The position numbers and the translations under genes were made by a program. The notes under the pieces are model-generated. The model made no database searches. It was not told the origin of the DNA and saw nothing but the letters and a program-made list of their open reading frames with translations. From positions 1 through 64,000 of the forward strand of contig JAJVHV010000020.1 of the NCBI GenBank assembly GCA_022072445.1: DNA of 64,000 nt, read 5' to 3'. This DNA is from Phycisphaerae bacterium (lineage in GTDB: Bacteria; Planctomycetota; Phycisphaerae; UBA1845; Fen-1342). Positions 17,735 through 26,020 of the stretch are shown one piece after another (within the stretch, counting starts at the first letter, position 1; every line of letters starts with the position of its first letter).

Positions 17735-17797
17735 GGCAGGTCGCGAGCGCGCACGGGCGTCCCGCTTGGCGGAACGCGCCGCCGCTCGCGACCTGCC
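17735..17797. repeat. GGCAGGTCGCGAGCG long hairpin, third copy
   Basis: Arms GGCAGGTCGCGAGCG (17735-17749) and CGCTCGCGACCTGCC (17783-17797) form a perfect 15-bp stem around a 33-nt loop. The stem is the longest of the three GGCAGGTCGC elements in the window. It begins 23 nt after the stop codon of the large secreted protein, so it could also act in termination. Confidence 0.8.
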
Positions 17798-17808
17798 ACC
17801 GTCATGAT

Positions 17809-17980
17809 GCGCGGGTGCCCTGCCGACGGCTGTTGCGTCGGCGCGGGTGCCCTGCCGACGGCTTTTGCGTCGGCAGGGCGGTGGTCCTGGGCGAACGATA
17901 GTTATTCGCGCGAATCGCGCGGGTGCCCTGCCGACCGCTGTTGCGTCGGCAGGGCGGTGGTCCTGGGCGAACGATAGTTA
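17809..17980. repeat. Tandem 64-bp repeats with internal hairpin
   Basis: Two full 64-bp units (17841-17904 and 17917-17980) and one partial unit (17809-17842) share GCGCGGGTGCCCTGCCGACG at the start and GGGCGAACGATAGTTA at the end. Within each full unit CCCTGCCGAC and GTCGGCAGGG form a 10-bp hairpin; a loop-side change (GACGGCTTTT versus GACCGCTGTT) leaves the stem intact. They lie between the large secreted gene and the 3' end of imuB. Confidence 0.85.
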
Positions 17981-17997
17981 CCCCGCCCTCTCACCGC

Positions 17998-19521
17998 TCA
18001 ACTGAACACCCCGTGCACGTACCAGCCGCCGTCGTCCAGGGAGCGGAACACCCAGAACTGCTCGCCGGTTTCGGACGTCACCCGAAAGTAGTCGCGCCGC
18101 ACGTCCTGCCGTCGCCACCAACCCGTCTCGATCCGCTCCGGCCCGCTCGCCGCCGCCACCACGTGCTCCCGCCCGCGATAGCTCAGCCAGGTCGGCGGCC
18201 CGTCCGGAAAGATCGCGATCGCCCGCACCACGATCGGCCGCGGCAGCAGCCGCAACGGCCGCGCCGGGTGCGAGACGACCCGCGCGGCCTGCGCCACGGC
18301 GGCGGCCCCCGGCGGCGAACGACCATCGACAAAGGAAACGTACCGATATGCCAGCTCAGGCTGATAATCGTCGATCAGCTCGACCCGCGCCACCGCGTCG
18401 TGACCCAGCCGGTTGGCGATCCGGTCGATCAGGCACGCCAGCGCGTCGGCCTGCTCCGCCGGGCGGGCGTCGAACAACTCGGCCTGCGCAGCGCGCCACG
18501 CCAGCGTCTCCGACGCCGACAGCAGGATGCCGATCACGCCCGGCGAACAGTCCACGACCTCCAGCCGCCGCCGCAGCAGTTCCTCAACGTGTTTCACACG
18601 TTGCGAGCCGCGCGACAGCCGCACGACGACCCGCACGGCGGCGACACGCTCGAACGTCAGCACGCAATCCAGTCGCCGCAGCGCCTGTCCCTGCCGCACC
18701 ACCTGTGCCACGAGCGCCGCCAGCAGCTTGCCGGCCGCCTCCTGAACGTGCGTGTTCTCGGTCACGCACGTTTCAAAACGCACGCGCTCGACGGCGACCT
18801 GCTCGGGCCGGTGGGCGGCCACGGGCTCATGAATCTCGCCCAGGGCCTGCGCCAGCCGGCGCGGCAGCTCCGGGCCAAAACGCGCCGGCAGCAACTCGCG
18901 CGGCAGCATCAGCAGATCGCCGATGCTCCGCACACCGAGCGCATAAAGCTGTTCGTGCGTTTTCGGACCGATCCGCAGGGCCGACGGCGGAAGAGACGCC
19001 AGCCAGGCGCTGGCGTGCCCCGGCGGCGCCACGCTCGCCGGTTGATCTCCCGCCGTCGCCAGGGCCCAGGCAGCCCCGACGGTGTCGGCGATCGCCGCCC
19101 GGGCGCGCACTCCCTGCCGCCTCAGCCCGTCGACGGCCTGCGCCGCGATCCGATCCTCTCCGCCGAACAGCCGCTCGCAGCCGGTCACGTCGACCAGCAG
19201 CGCGTCGGGCTCGACCGGCTCGACGATCGGGCTGAAGCGCAGCGCCCAATCGGCCAGCCGCGCCAGAAAACGCCGGTCGCGCGACGGCTCGTCCGGCCTG
19301 ACGCGAAGCCGCGGCGCCATCGCCTGCGCCTGGCCCAGCGTCATGCCCGGACGAAGCCCGAGCCGCCGCGCTTCCGGTGAACAGCGCTCCACCACCTGCG
19401 ACGAGCCGACCCACCGGGTAAGCACCAGTGGGGAATCGCGCTCAGCCGGCGGCGATGCGTCGTAACGACAGGCCCGATCGGTCGACAGATACGGCATGTG
19501 GATACACATCACCCGCCGCAT
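17998..19521 (-). CDS. imuB: ImuB, inactive Y-family polymerase-like mutasome subunit
   Basis: The 507-residue protein starts at MRRVMCIHMPYLSTDRACRY, the usual ImuB opening that replaces the catalytic Asp motif of true Y-family polymerases. ALLVDVTGCERLFGG, RARAAIADTVGAAWALA and IGPKTHEQLYALGVRSIGDLL (the helix-hairpin-helix part) follow. The C-terminal ~100 residues end in the WWRRQDVRRDYFRV and WYVHGVFS phrases seen in ImuB. In other bacteria ImuB bridges ImuA and the polymerase DnaE2 for damage-induced mutagenesis. Its start lies inside imuA (80-nt overlap), so translation is probably coupled. No dnaE2 lies next to it. Confidence 0.88.
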   Translation of the reverse strand: MRRVMCIHMPYLSTDRACRYDASPPAERDSPLVLTRWVGSSQVVERCSPEARRLGLRPGMTLGQAQAMAPRLRVRPDEPSRDRRFLARLADWALRFSPIVEPVEPDALLVDVTGCERLFGGEDRIAAQAVDGLRRQGVRARAAIADTVGAAWALATAGDQPASVAPPGHASAWLASLPPSALRIGPKTHEQLYALGVRSIGDLLMLPRELLPARFGPELPRRLAQALGEIHEPVAAHRPEQVAVERVRFETCVTENTHVQEAAGKLLAALVAQVVRQGQALRRLDCVLTFERVAAVRVVVRLSRGSQRVKHVEELLRRRLEVVDCSPGVIGILLSASETLAWRAAQAELFDARPAEQADALACLIDRIANRLGHDAVARVELIDDYQPELAYRYVSFVDGRSPPGAAAVAQAARVVSHPARPLRLLPRPIVVRAIAIFPDGPPTWLSYRGREHVVAAASGPERIETGWWRRQDVRRDYFRVTSETGEQFWVFRSLDDGGWYVHGVFS

Positions 19522-20260
19522 CTGATAACTCCAACACAAACGGCTCCGCCGGCTTCCTTTCCCGCACCTTGAGCACCGAAACCAACAATCGGCGGACGTC
19601 CGTTCCGCCGTCCTCCCTAGGCGTGCCGCGCACGCCGGTACTGACACGCGCGGCGAGCGGATCGAATCGCACGCGTGTGGCGGCGAACGTGCTCCCGCCG
19701 GCGGCGTGCGTGCGAATCAGCAGGCCGAGGGTCCCTCCGGCCTCGGCCGCAAGTTGCAGCCGGCGCGAGACATATGCGTCCATGTGGTGTGGTGTTGCCA
19801 CCAGGGCGGCCACCAGCGCGCAGCGCAGAGCCTGCTCACAGACCCAGAGCAGGTCGGCGGCACAGCGTGGGCGAATGACGATCAGGCGATCAAGCGGCAG
19901 GCCGACGCGGACGGCGGCGGGCGGATAAAAATCTCCCCCGCTGTCCAGATACAACACGCAGCCGTCGCCGCGCGCCCCGGTCATCGGCGAATCGCCGCTG
20001 TGCAGTGCCTGGAGGGCGGCCGACAGCGCGACGGTGTGTGCCGCCGCGCCGTCGACCGGAGCGAGAAGTTCGTGGATGGCGGCGGTCTGGAATCCGCCGC
20101 CGAGCGCATGGTCGAGGGCGGCATATCCGGACGAGACGAGCGCGCGGGATCGGGCCGGGCCGCGGAGCCGTTCGCGCAGGGTCGATAAGTCAAGCACCGG
20201 GATGGAGGGCGTTTGCGGCGGCGGACGGTTTTTGCGGGTCGGCAAGGCAATATCGGTCAT
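19442..20260 (-). CDS. imuA: ImuA, RecA-like mutasome protein
   Basis: The 272-residue protein starts at MTDIALPTRKNR (ATG at 20260); longer readings run into the divergent yraN region. The RecA-like core shows SSGYAALDHALGGGFQTAAI, HELLAP, VLYLDSGGDFYPPAAVR and LRCALVAALVATPHH. A canonical Walker A lysine is not evident, as in many ImuA/SulA-like proteins. The C-terminal segment is needed for ImuB interaction in Myxococcus and Caulobacter work; whether that holds here is inferred. It is first in a two-gene unit with its own promoter-like sequence. Confidence 0.85.
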   Translation of the reverse strand: MTDIALPTRKNRPPPQTPSIPVLDLSTLRERLRGPARSRALVSSGYAALDHALGGGFQTAAIHELLAPVDGAAAHTVALSAALQALHSGDSPMTGARGDGCVLYLDSGGDFYPPAAVRVGLPLDRLIVIRPRCAADLLWVCEQALRCALVAALVATPHHMDAYVSRRLQLAAEAGGTLGLLIRTHAAGGSTFAATRVRFDPLAARVSTGVRGTPREDGGTDVRRLLVSVLKVRERKPAEPFVLELSDAAGDVYPHAVSVDRSGLSLRRIAAG

Positions 20261-20284
20261 GGTCAACGCCCACTGGATATACCT

Positions 20285-20313
20285 AATATAAACCAAACTT
20301 ATGTGGAAAGCAA
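20285..20313 (-). promoter_or_regulatory. Candidate imuA promoter
   Basis: On the minus strand TTGCTT (20308-20313) and TATATT (20285-20290) are 17 bp apart in an AT-rich island, about 25 nt upstream of the imuA ATG. SOS control would be expected, but I cannot identify a LexA operator with known symmetry here. The remainder of 20314-20626 holds no visible gene. Confidence 0.5.
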
Positions 20314-20626
20314 GCGGAGTTTCGGAAAAAGTTTGGGTCGGGCCGCGCGTGCTCGGATTCCAGATCGCTCGGGACTCGGATGGGGCGTTCGCGCGAAGGG
20401 GCGATTTCGCTGGCCGCCGCTTCCTGACGGGCGCGGCTCTGGCGGAAAAGACCCCGCGCTGGGGTGTCTTGCGCTGACTCGTAGCGCGGCCACGAGGCGG
20501 GGGGCCATGACGCGGGCGGCCATTGTCGTTAACGTGCGCGCAATTTACACGGGCGTGCGCGGAGCGTCCGAGCAACGCCTGGGCAATAGCTGAGGAGCTT
20601 TTCGGTGAGGCCGCGGGAGGCCAGGT

Positions 20627-20998
20627 GTGACACGCGAGCGGCAGTCGCTGGGCGAACAGGGTGAGCGGCTGGCCGAAAAACACCTTCGAGCCAAAGGCAT
20701 GCGCGTGGTCGCGCGGCGTTTTCGTGCCCCGCCCGGCGAGGTGGACCTGGTGATGCGCGACGGCGAGACGCTCGTCTTCGTCGAAGTGAAGACGCGCGCC
20801 GACCAGCACTGGACCGAGCCGCAGCACGCGGTCAACGCCACCAAGCAGCGAAAGCTGGCACGAACCGCGCAGTTTTACCTGAATCGCCAGGCGCGCGATC
20901 CGCTGCCGTGCCGCTTCGACGTCGTCGCGATCGTCGCGGCACCAGGAGAGCCGCCGCTGATCACGCATTTTCCCGACGCGTTCGTGCCGCGGCGGTGA
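20627..20998 (+). CDS. yraN: YraN family (UPF0102) endonuclease-like protein
   Basis: The 123-residue protein begins at a GTG with GGAGG 6 nt upstream. The family pattern is complete: GEQGERLAEKHLRAKGMRV, RFRAPPGEVDLVMRDGETLV, FVEVKTRAD, and a KQRKLARTAQFYL helix. The E-x-K core belongs to the PD-(D/E)XK/Holliday-junction-resolvase-like fold. Its cellular role is not settled. It diverges from imuA; it is not obviously part of that operon. Confidence 0.92.
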   Translation: MTRERQSLGEQGERLAEKHLRAKGMRVVARRFRAPPGEVDLVMRDGETLVFVEVKTRADQHWTEPQHAVNATKQRKLARTAQFYLNRQARDPLPCRFDVVAIVAAPGEPPLITHFPDAFVPRR

Positions 20999-21193
20999 GC
21001 CGGGGGCGGGTCGGCGCGCGGTTGCGGCGTACGAGCGCGGTGCGCGGTTGCGTACGGTTGGTCGGGCGAGTGCGTTTGCGGTTGCGTACGGTTGCGTCGG
21101 GCGGGTGCGTATCGCAGTTGCGAAAGGTTGCGGCGTGTGGGCGCGGTGCGCGGTTACGGCGCCGCCCCCGCTTGGCTTAGGGAGCGATTTGCC
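20999..21193. repeat. Degenerate GCGGTTGCGTACGGTTG repeats
   Basis: GCGGTTGCGTACGGTTG occurs at 21044-21060 and 21078-21094 (34-bp period), followed each time by TCGGGCG(A/G)GTGCGT, with several weaker copies around. There is no gene in this 237-nt spacer. Confidence 0.7.
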
Positions 21194-21199
21194 TACAAT
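21172..21199 (+). promoter_or_regulatory. Candidate panD promoter
   Basis: TTGGCT (21172-21177) and TACAAT (21194-21199) are separated by 16 bp, 36 nt before the panD ATG. Confidence 0.5.
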
Positions 21200-21235
21200 G
21201 ACTCATGCGGCGCACGGGATCCAAGATGAGAGCTC

Positions 21236-21610
21236 ATGCTACGAAAAATCGTCCATAGCAAGATTCACAAAGCGCGCGTCACCGCCGCGCGGCCCGACTA
21301 CCACGGCTCGATCACGATCGACGCCGACCTGCTCGAGGCCTGCGGCCTGCGCGTCAACGACGCGGTCACCGTGGCCAACTGCCGGAACGGGGCGCGCTTC
21401 GAGACGTACGTCTTCCGCGGGGAGCGCGGCAGCCGGGCGGTCGAGGTCAACGGCGCCGCCGCCCACCTCGTCGAGGTCGGCGACGAGCTCATCATTCTGC
21501 ATTTCGCCTACGTCGACGAGCGTGAATACGCCTCGTTCCGACCGACCGTGCTGCTGATGACCGCGGGCAACCAAATCGAGAAGATTCTGCGGTACGAGCC
21601 GCAGGCCTGA
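21236..21610 (+). CDS. panD: Aspartate 1-decarboxylase proenzyme
   Basis: The 124-residue enzyme makes beta-alanine from aspartate for pantothenate and CoA. MLRKIVHSKIHKARVT is the standard N terminus, and Gly24-Ser25 (HGSITIDADLLEACGL) is the self-cleavage site that yields the pyruvoyl cofactor. NGARFETYV and GDELIILHFAYVDE follow as in the family. Length is normal. It stands alone behind its own promoter, with the secreted esterase-like gene starting 62 nt after it. Confidence 0.96.
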   Translation: MLRKIVHSKIHKARVTAARPDYHGSITIDADLLEACGLRVNDAVTVANCRNGARFETYVFRGERGSRAVEVNGAAAHLVEVGDELIILHFAYVDEREYASFRPTVLLMTAGNQIEKILRYEPQA

Positions 21611-21672
21611 CTGCCGTGAAGCACCCTTCCTGCCACCGTCAATCGACGCGCACGGCCGCGCAAGAGCCCAGC

Positions 21673-23028
21673 ATGACAACTCTCCCGTTCAGCCGCCCGG
21701 AAATTCGACGCCATTCGACGCCGGGGCATCGCGCCGCGGCACTGCTTGCCGTCGCGGTGCTGCTTGCGCCCCGCGCCCGGGCGCAGGACAGCGAGCCGCC
21801 CTCACAAGAGTGCCACGCCGCCCAGGATCAGAACAAGCGCTACTTCCTCTTCGGCGACGCGAACGTGGCCGCCGGCAAGTCGAAGTCCGGCGCCAGCCTG
21901 CTGATCGTGCTGCCCGGCGGCGACGGCTCGGCCGAGTTCCGCCCGTTTGTCGGAAACATCTTCCGCGAAGCCTTGCCGGAGGGGTTCCTTCTGGCGCAGC
22001 TCGTGGCGGTCAAATGGACGCCGGAACAGGAGACCGTCTGGCCAACCGAGCGAAACTTTGTCGACGGCCAGAAGTTCTCGACCGAACAGTTCATCGCCGA
22101 CGTGATCGCCGACGTGTCCACGCTGGCGAAGATTGATCCGCAGCAGATCTTCACGTTGAGCTGGTCATCCGGCGGGCCGGCGGCGTACGCTGCGGCGCTG
22201 CAGCCGTCTTCGCCCATTCGCGGGTCGTTCATCGCCATGTCGGTCTTCAAGCCCGAGATTCTACCGCCGCTCGAGAACGGCAAGGGCCGGGCTTTCTACA
22301 TCTACCACTCGCCCGAAGACAAGTCCTGTCCGCCGCGCATGGCCAAACAGGCGTTCGAGCAGCTTCGCAAAGCGGGAGCGCTGGTTCGGCAGGTTGAATA
22401 CAAGGGCGGGCACGGCTGGCATGGCAACGTGTACGAAGACATGCAGGCCGGCATCATCTGGCTGCAGCGCACGGCGCGCAGCGGAAAGACCGCCGCCGCC
22501 CCGCGCGACAAGCCCGCCGAGCCGCCCGCTCCCACAACCGCCGAAGCCGCCCCCGCGGCCCGGCGGAATCTGGCGGCCAATGGCGGCTTCGAAGAGGGTC
22601 TCGGCACCTGGATGACGATCAACAACTCAAACAACAGCGCGTTCGAGCTCGACACCGAGCAGAAAAAGGAGGGAGCGCAATCACTGCGCCTCAAACGCAG
22701 CGGAACCGGGCAGTTCGACGTCTTGCGGCTGAACGTACCCGAGCTTGGCGCGCCGGTCTCGCTGGCCGTCTCGGCCTGGGTGCGCGGCGAGAAGGTGTCG
22801 AATGCCTATTTCAAGTTCTACATGTACGACGCGGCCGGCAAGTCGCTCATCGACGACGTCGACATCCGCAGGATGACCGGCAACTCCGACTGGCGGCAGG
22901 TGCGCAAGACCTTCGGCGTGCCGGACGGTGCGGTCTCGGCGGCGGTGATGTTCGTGATGGCGGGTGACGGGACGCTGTGGGTCGATGACGTGCGCGTCGA
23001 GGTCGTGGCCGAAAGGGAGAAGAAGTAG
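21673..23028 (+). CDS. Secreted alpha/beta-hydrolase-like protein with C-terminal carbohydrate-binding-like domain
   Basis: The 451-residue protein has a signal peptide (AALLAVAVLLAPRARA|QD). Residues ~55-280 resemble the esterase/phospholipase fold: LLIVLPGGDGSAEF (oxyanion region), FTLSWSSGGPAAYAAAL (nucleophile elbow with Ser in place of the first Gly), YHSPEDKSCP and GGHGWH (candidate acid and His). After a proline/alanine linker, residues ~305-445 look like a CBM4/9-type jelly roll (NLAANGGFEEGLGTW, VSAWVRGEKVSNAYFKFYM, LWVDDVRVEVV). A GTG 57 nt upstream is a less likely start. It is followed one nucleotide later by the lipoprotein phosphatase gene, so both probably act at the envelope. 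Confidence 0.75.
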   Translation: MTTLPFSRPEIRRHSTPGHRAAALLAVAVLLAPRARAQDSEPPSQECHAAQDQNKRYFLFGDANVAAGKSKSGASLLIVLPGGDGSAEFRPFVGNIFREALPEGFLLAQLVAVKWTPEQETVWPTERNFVDGQKFSTEQFIADVIADVSTLAKIDPQQIFTLSWSSGGPAAYAAALQPSSPIRGSFIAMSVFKPEILPPLENGKGRAFYIYHSPEDKSCPPRMAKQAFEQLRKAGALVRQVEYKGGHGWHGNVYEDMQAGIIWLQRTARSGKTAAAPRDKPAEPPAPTTAEAAPAARRNLAANGGFEEGLGTWMTINNSNNSAFELDTEQKKEGAQSLRLKRSGTGQFDVLRLNVPELGAPVSLAVSAWVRGEKVSNAYFKFYMYDAAGKSLIDDVDIRRMTGNSDWRQVRKTFGVPDGAVSAAVMFVMAGDGTLWVDDVRVEVVAEREKK

Positions 23029-23029
23029 T

Positions 23030-23611
23030 ATGAGCACCAGGCATCGTGCCGCGTCATGGTCGGGGCTGCTGCTGCTGGCGGGCTGCGGACTCGGCAGCGA
23101 AGACGGCTTCGCGCCGCTGACGCCCACTGACAATTTTCACGTCATCAAGGCCGGTCAGGCGTATCGTTCCGCACAGATCGACGCGCAGACGCTTCGCACG
23201 CTGATCGAGTCGCTCCAGGTCCGCACCGTCCTCAACCTGCGCGGACCCAACGAACAGGCCGCCTGGTACCAGGCTGAGCGCGACGTCTGCGCCGAGCTGG
23301 ACGTGACGATGATCGACGTGGCGATGAGCGCCCGCGAACTCCCCTCGCGCGACACGCTGCTGGCGCTGTTCGACGCTCTGGCGGCGGCCGAGCTTCCGCT
23401 GCTGATTCATTGCCGCGCTGGGGCCGACCGCACTGGGGCCGTCTCGGCCATCTGGCGCATGCAGGTTGCGGGCGATTCGCGCGAAGCCGCCCGCGACGAA
23501 CTCTCGACCGCTTTCGGCCACTTCGCCTTCGCGACGCCCGAGATGGACGCGCTGGTCGCGATGTTTATGCCCGAGCGCGACTGGATTCTCAACGACTATC
23601 CGGTCGACTGA
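23030..23611 (+). CDS. Lipoprotein dual-specificity phosphatase
   Basis: The 193-residue protein starts at the ATG one base after the preceding stop. LLLLAGCG is a lipobox, so the mature protein is probably lipid-anchored. HCRAGADRTG places the catalytic CX5R at Cys128, and LQVRTVLNLRG matches the strand before the P-loop in the PTP/DSP fold. It is paralogous in fold to the cytosolic enzyme at 2735. An exported phosphatase paired with a secreted esterase suggests work on extracytoplasmic phospho-substrates, which is inference. Confidence 0.82.
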   Translation: MSTRHRAASWSGLLLLAGCGLGSEDGFAPLTPTDNFHVIKAGQAYRSAQIDAQTLRTLIESLQVRTVLNLRGPNEQAAWYQAERDVCAELDVTMIDVAMSARELPSRDTLLALFDALAAAELPLLIHCRAGADRTGAVSAIWRMQVAGDSREAARDELSTAFGHFAFATPEMDALVAMFMPERDWILNDYPVD

Positions 23612-23660
23612 AGAGCCTCGTTTCGCGCAGCGTGCCTGGGAAACCGCGGGGATACGGCGC

Positions 23661-23681
23661 GTGCGGGCGAGACGCCCGCAC
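23661..23681. terminator. Perfect 9-bp hairpin between convergent genes
   Basis: GTGCGGGCG-AGA-CGCCCGCAC lies between the convergent ends at 23611 and 23716, suiting a bidirectional terminator. No T-run is present, so it may instead be a dispersed palindrome. Confidence 0.45.
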
Positions 23682-23715
23682 TACCCAGGCGCGAAGTAGC
23701 TCCGTTTTCGAATCG

Positions 23716-24954
23716 CTACCGCGGCGCCGTGACGCGAAACGTCGCCCGGCTCTCCGCCGCGCAGTCCGCCAGCTTGTCCACCAGCGTGATCTTCAGCACG
23801 TACGTGCCCGGCGAGAGCGTCGCCGGCAGCCGCACCAGTCGGGGGATGAAGCAGTCGTGGCGGCGATTGCGGCAGCGGTCGACGATGCCGCTGTCGCGCA
23901 GCTCGAGCACGGCGTCGCCCGCGGCGGTGAGGATGGTCGTGCGCATATCGAAGAGCGTGTGATAGTGGGCGTCGTCGCGCTGCTCGCTGCGGAAGTTCCG
24001 CACCTCAACGTACGCCACGAATTCCGCCGCCTCGCCGCTGGCGAATTCGGCCGGCTCGATCGGCTGGAATTGGCCAAAGCCGCGCACCTCGCTGCACAGC
24101 GCGGGCGTGGAGATCTCCACGGCGCTGCCCGAGCGCAGCGTGTCGACCAGCGGTTCGAGCGACTCCAGCGCGCTGCGGTTGGCGCTTTGCGGATCGCCCA
24201 GGTGCCCTTCGCGGATGGCGATCACCGCGTCGACGATCCGCCTGGCCATCTCGCGCTGCGCGTCCGTCGCCACGTCGAGCGGCCGGCGGGCCTGCTCATA
24301 GTCGCCCAGCATCAGCCGCATCAGCCGCGCGTCGACCTGCCGGCGGAACGACGGCTCGCGCTCCGCCTCGCTCAGCCAGTGATCCACCAGGTCGGCCAGA
24401 GTGCGCGCATCGGCAGGATTCGCCGCGGCCGCCGGCGCGTTGACGCGTGGCGGTTGGTCGCCGGCGGGCGCGGTCAGCGTCGCGGGCTCGCCGATGCCGC
24501 GGGCCGCCACCGCCGTGATCGCCGGCGCCTCGGTGGGAGCCGCCGGCTGGGCGGTGTCCGCGCCGCCCGGCGCTGCGTCCTGAGGCGGTGTGGCCTCGGC
24601 GGCCGCCGGCTGCGTCGCCGTGGTGGGCTGCTCAGGCGCCGGCGCCGCCCGCTCATCCTGTGCGGTCACGAACTCGCGACGTGCGTGCCGCGCCGACTCC
24701 GCCCGTGTTCGCGCCGCGACGGCCGCGGCGGCGGCCTCCAGCCGCGCGATGTAGTCCATGACGCGCTGCTCGACCGGATCGAGCGCCGGCTGGCTGGCCG
24801 CGGTGGCGTCGACGATGACCGGAGGCTCGCTCGACTCCGCTGGTTCGGCCGCGGGCGAATCGCCGCGCACGCGCGATCCGCCGCCCGGCATTACGCAACC
24901 CGTCAGCATCGTCAGGGTCGCGAGGACCCCGCAGAATCGTCGTATGGCATCCAT
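23716..24954 (-). CDS. Lipoprotein of unknown function
   Basis: The 412-residue protein starts at MDAIRRFCGVLATL, followed by the lipobox LTGC. Residues ~30-170 are low-complexity Ala/Pro/Thr/Gln sequence, typical of a flexible envelope spacer, with a short coiled-coil-like stretch (VMDYIARLEAAAAAVAARTR). The C-terminal ~240 residues are compact: a helical part (LADLVDHWLSEAEREPSFRR) and a beta-rich end (FVAYVEVRNFRSEQR, YVLKITLVDKLADCAAESRA). I do not recognise the family. It lies 73 nt after holA and may be the last gene of that unit. Confidence 0.75.
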   Translation of the reverse strand: MDAIRRFCGVLATLTMLTGCVMPGGGSRVRGDSPAAEPAESSEPPVIVDATAASQPALDPVEQRVMDYIARLEAAAAAVAARTRAESARHARREFVTAQDERAAPAPEQPTTATQPAAAEATPPQDAAPGGADTAQPAAPTEAPAITAVAARGIGEPATLTAPAGDQPPRVNAPAAAANPADARTLADLVDHWLSEAEREPSFRRQVDARLMRLMLGDYEQARRPLDVATDAQREMARRIVDAVIAIREGHLGDPQSANRSALESLEPLVDTLRSGSAVEISTPALCSEVRGFGQFQPIEPAEFASGEAAEFVAYVEVRNFRSEQRDDAHYHTLFDMRTTILTAAGDAVLELRDSGIVDRCRNRRHDCFIPRLVRLPATLSPGTYVLKITLVDKLADCAAESRATFRVTAPR

Positions 24955-25027
24955 GCCGAAAACTCCACGCATCCGCCGCCGGCGCACGCTATGGCGGGTT
25001 CCGTCCCGCCGCGGCACCGGCCGGCAC

Positions 25028-26020
25028 TCAACCGGCGGTCTCGACCACGAACCGCTCGATGCTCGTCTCCATCGATCGCAGGCCGAGTTTCGTTCGCATG
25101 TCCAGCTCCGCCAGCGCTGCCAGCGCCCGCGTCAGCCGCGCCGGCGGAAACCGCCGCATCTGTTCCTTCAATTCCGCCTCGCGGCGGAACATCATGACCT
25201 TGGGCGCGATGGCGCTGATCGACGCGCCCTCGGCCGCCATCTGGTGCGCCGTCAGCAGCCGCCGCACGACGTACGCCACGCCGCCCAGCGCCTTGAAAAT
25301 CCCGGCTGGGTCGGTCGAGGTGACCTGATCCCAGAGCCGGAGAGCGTCTCCGGCGCGGCCGGCGAGCGCGGCGTCCATGACAGCGAAGACCTTCTCCTCG
25401 CGGCTCGATCCGACGATCGCCGTCACGTCCTCGTCGCTGATCTCCGGCCGGTTTCCGACGTACAAGCAGAGCTTGTCGACCTCTCCCGCGAGAATGCCCT
25501 GCTCGACGCCCACGAGATCGATCAGCCGCGAAGCCGCCCCCGCCGCGACACGCTTCCCGCCAGCCCGCACGCGGCCCAGCACGAAGTCGACCGCGCCGCT
25601 AGCGTTCAACTTGCGGCACTCGATCAGCTCGCCACCCGCGCTGGCCGCCGCCTTGTGCAGCCGCGTGGTCTTCGGAAACGTCTTGCACTCCAGGATCAGC
25701 GTTCCCGTCGCGGCCGGATTCTGCACGTAGCGCTCCAGCGCCTCGCGATGCGCCTGCACGAACGGGTCGGCGTCGCGGATCACCACCACCCGCCGGTCCG
25801 TCAGAAACGGCAGCGTCCGCAGCTCGTCCGCGACCGTCGCGAAATCCACGGCGGCCGCTTCGCCGCCCCGGCCCGCGTCAAACTCGCACAGCGCCATGGT
25901 CCGGTCGACGTCGGGAGGCAGCAGCCGCTCGAGCACGCGCCGGAGCGCGTCGGCCTTCTGAAATCGCTCGTCGCCGAAGATCACAACGATCGGCGGCTGG
26001 CCCGCCTTGTGCGTCGTCAT
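25028..26020 (-). CDS. holA: DNA polymerase III delta subunit
   Basis: The 330-residue protein is a clamp-loader delta subunit, which opens the sliding clamp. Recognisable parts are the N-terminal PPIVVIFGDERFQKADALRR, LPFLTDRRVVVIRDADPFV, the region L-x-x-E-x-x-K-L-x-L-Y (GILAGEVDKLCLYVG), and FAVMDAALAGRAGDALRLWD with the C-terminal collar helix bundle. The start MTTHKAGQP overlaps the stop of the upstream TPR gene by 4 nt, which fixes it and implies coupled translation. Confidence 0.9.
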   Translation of the reverse strand: MTTHKAGQPPIVVIFGDERFQKADALRRVLERLLPPDVDRTMALCEFDAGRGGEAAAVDFATVADELRTLPFLTDRRVVVIRDADPFVQAHREALERYVQNPAATGTLILECKTFPKTTRLHKAAASAGGELIECRKLNASGAVDFVLGRVRAGGKRVAAGAASRLIDLVGVEQGILAGEVDKLCLYVGNRPEISDEDVTAIVGSSREEKVFAVMDAALAGRAGDALRLWDQVTSTDPAGIFKALGGVAYVVRRLLTAHQMAAEGASISAIAPKVMMFRREAELKEQMRRFPPARLTRALAALAELDMRTKLGLRSMETSIERFVVETAG

